In this document: positions 62,567-64,000 of the stretch, in pieces
Layout of the letters: the number at the start of each line of letters is the position of its first letter
Position numbering within the stretch: position 1 is the first letter of the stretch
Source of the DNA: Chroococcidiopsis sp. CCMEE 29
GTDB lineage: Bacteria; Cyanobacteriota; Cyanobacteriia; Cyanobacteriales; Chroococcidiopsidaceae
Direction: 5' to 3'
Length of the DNA stretch: 64,000 nt
Assembly: GCF_023558375.1 (NCBI RefSeq)
Contig: NZ_CP083761.1
Coordinates: 3,336,501 to 3,400,500 of the forward strand
Notes under the pieces: generated by a model
Databases searched by the model: none
Told to the model about the DNA's origin: nothing
Seen by the model: the letters and a program-made list of their open reading frames with translations, nothing else
Program-made: the position numbers and the translations under genes

Positions 62567-63571
62567 ATGAAACTATCTGAAAAAACGCTGCTTATTACTG
62601 GAATTAGTGGTTTTATTGGCTTACGAACTACTGAGCTAGCTTTAGCACAGGGAATGAAAGTACGCGGGTTGCAACGTTCCGCAGATAAGGCAAAAAAAGC
62701 GCAAAAACTAGGCGCTGAAGTGATCGTTGGCAATATAACTGATCCTGCTGCTGCTCAAGCAGCTTGCCAGGGAGTGGATATAGTTCTGCATACGGCTGCT
62801 GTTGCCAAAGAAGGTGGAGCAATCGAGCATTTTCGTAAGGTAAATGTCGGTGGAACTGTCAACATGGCTGTAGCTGCTAAGAATGCTGGAGTCAAAACGT
62901 TTGTTCACCTCTCCAGTGTTATGGTCTACGGCTTCAACTATCCTGATCGCGTCACGGAAGAAGGACCACTTTGTAGTGAGAATAATCCCTATTGTCAAAC
63001 AAAAATAGAAGGCGAAAAAGAACTCTTAAAACTAAATGCACCACCAGATTTCGGCATTATTATCATTAGACCAGGAGATGTGTACGGACCAGGAAGTATT
63101 CCTTGGATAGTCCGACCACTTCTATTGATGCGTCAAAGATTATTTGCGTGTGCTAATGGTGGGCAGGGAGTCATGAATCATGTATATGTGGACAACCTGA
63201 TCGAAGCCATCTTTCTGGCAATAGAAAAAGAAACATACGGAGACATCTTTAATATCACTGACGGCAAAGCAACTTCCTGGAAAGATTATTTTACGCACTT
63301 AGCCAAAATTGCCGGTGTACCTGCGCCTTTTTCCCTACCAACAGGTGTACTCAAATTTCTGCTTTGGCTGCGCTGTAGGGGGCAAACAGTTCTGGGTCAA
63401 ACAGCTGATACTTTGCCAGAGTCGATAGATTTTGTCACTCGCCCTTATGCTTATTCCATTGCTAAAGCACAGAACCTATTGGGTTATGAACCCAAAATTG
63501 ATCTGGAAGAGGGAATGCAGCGCACCCAGGAATGGTTACGAAAAACTGATTTACAAAAATTGATTGAATAA
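62567..63571 (+). CDS. Extended SDR: NAD-dependent epimerase/dehydratase (3-beta-HSD-like)
   Basis: This is a 334-residue cytoplasmic oxidoreductase. The Rossmann motif is LITGISGFIGLRTTELAL. The active site has Ser in VHLSSVMVYG and YCQTK as YxxxK. The substrate side shows RPGDVYGPGS. The closest fold group is NAD(P)-dependent sterol/sugar epimerases and 3-beta-hydroxysteroid dehydrogenase-like enzymes. In this cluster it may reduce or oxidise a beta-keto/hydroxy group of the product. It is 107 bases after the docking protein and 8 bases before the transporter. Confidence 0.85.
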   Translation: MKLSEKTLLITGISGFIGLRTTELALAQGMKVRGLQRSADKAKKAQKLGAEVIVGNITDPAAAQAACQGVDIVLHTAAVAKEGGAIEHFRKVNVGGTVNMAVAAKNAGVKTFVHLSSVMVYGFNYPDRVTEEGPLCSENNPYCQTKIEGEKELLKLNAPPDFGIIIIRPGDVYGPGSIPWIVRPLLLMRQRLFACANGGQGVMNHVYVDNLIEAIFLAIEKETYGDIFNITDGKATSWKDYFTHLAKIAGVPAPFSLPTGVLKFLLWLRCRGQTVLGQTADTLPESIDFVTRPYAYSIAKAQNLLGYEPKIDLEEGMQRTQEWLRKTDLQKLIE

Positions 63572-63579
63572 GTTTGTGA

Positions 63580-64000
63580 ATGAACCTAATCCGCCTTCTC
63601 CTACGCACTTCCCCTGGGTACCTCGCCCTTGCAGTGTTTGCTGGTGTCCTTAGTGGAGCTAGTGCTGCTGGTTTGATTGCACTCATTAACACCACTTTGA
63701 GTCAGGATCAATCATCAACGGCTATAGTTGCTTGGAGCTTTGCCGGACTCTGCTTATTACGGCTGATTACTAATCTTACTGCTCAAGTTCTGTTGATCCG
63801 TCTTTCCCAAACCGCTATCCTCAACCTGCGGATACTGTTGAGCTGCCGAATTCTTGCCTCTCCCCTACGTCACCTAGAAGAACTCGGTGCTCATCGTCTT
63901 TTAGTCACGCTAACTGAAGATAGCCAAGTCATCTCTAACACAGTTTTCATTATTTCCTTTTTCTGCATCAACATTTCTATATTGATTGGCTGCTTGGTTT
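63580..64000 (+). CDS. Cyclic-peptide-type ABC exporter, N-terminal part (runs off window)
   Basis: The first ~140 residues of an ABC exporter are present, starting MNLIRLLLRTSPGYLALAV. They contain the first two transmembrane helices and ILNLRILLSCRILASPLRHLEELGAHRL, the membrane-domain pattern of the SyrD/PvdE/YojI (cyclic peptide export) family. The ATPase half lies beyond the window. Such exporters accompany nonribosomal lipopeptide and siderophore pathways. This supports a peptide-containing, exported product for the cluster. Confidence 0.75.
   Translation, partial: MNLIRLLLRTSPGYLALAVFAGVLSGASAAGLIALINTTLSQDQSSTAIVAWSFAGLCLLRLITNLTAQVLLIRLSQTAILNLRILLSCRILASPLRHLEELGAHRLLVTLTEDSQVISNTVFIISFFCINISILIGCLV

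Noticed and set aside
1-64000. CRISPR array, tRNA or rRNA genes
   Set aside because: No spaced identical repeats, cloverleaf-like sequence or conserved rRNA segments were found by eye. The tandem repeats present are coding (WD40, Uma2, PKS linker) or short heptamers.

Overview
The window comes from a cyanobacterium, most likely a filamentous one. Evidence: very frequent HIP1 octamers (GCGATCGC), a complete DevB-DevC-DevA-type exporter, heterocyst-glycolipid-like PKS enzymes, a WD40 STAND ATPase, an orthocaspase relative, DUF29/Uma2 families and several IS families with typical cyanobacterial partners. I cannot name genus or species. I saw no rRNA, tRNA or CRISPR array.

Layout. 0.4-5.7 kb: a large membrane-anchored repeat protein, a small heptad-rich protein, a retropepsin-like protein and a rhomboid homologue lacking both catalytic residues. 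5.7-17.6 kb: a nitrogen-compound catabolic cluster (amidohydrolase, isochorismatase-type hydrolase, cupin, CocE/NonD hydrolase; then AtzG-like/AtzE-like amidase and FAD oxidoreductase). It is split by an accessory stretch holding a Uma2 pseudogene, two small genes, and an IS4-type element that appears to contain an IS110 element. A 12-bp direct repeat brackets the whole insertion. 17.8-23 kb: a duplicated-domain stress protein, a BON lipoprotein, bioF, and an ABC-2 transporter. 23-30.8 kb: accessory island with a 14-repeat WD40 NB-ARC protein, a ribbon-helix-helix-like protein preceded by helically phased direct repeats, a mobile-element-type P-loop ATPase and a Uma2 nuclease. 30.9-39.2 kb: housekeeping genes (NAD(P)HX repair enzyme, SPOR protein, mnmA, sulfate adenylyltransferase), a Tat-exported pseudo-orthocaspase and a WbuC-type cupin. 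39.2-41.8 kb: a TnpB gene cut cleanly in two by a DDE insertion sequence with 13-bp inverted ends and a 5-bp target duplication. 41.8-44.9 kb: devBCA. 45.8-48.1 kb: a ParB-like/degenerate methyltransferase fusion and small unknown genes.

48.2 kb to the right edge: a one-direction biosynthetic cluster and the most interesting part. It encodes a PfaA/HglE-like megasynthase (KS-AT-ACP-ACP-KR-DH), a PfaB-like KS-AT protein whose KS lost its cysteine, a PfaD-type enoyl reductase, a discrete ACP, a 620-residue protein with a TubC-type docking domain joined to a body I do not recognise, an extended SDR and the start of a cyclic-peptide-type ABC exporter. My inference is a PUFA-synthase-like acyl chain made on the PKS, passed through ACP and docking protein to NRPS/PKS modules beyond the window, then exported. 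The devBCA exporter, a family that exports heterocyst glycolipids, lies about 3.3 kb upstream on the other strand.

Limits: all family calls are by eye. No homology search, structure prediction or composition calculation was run.
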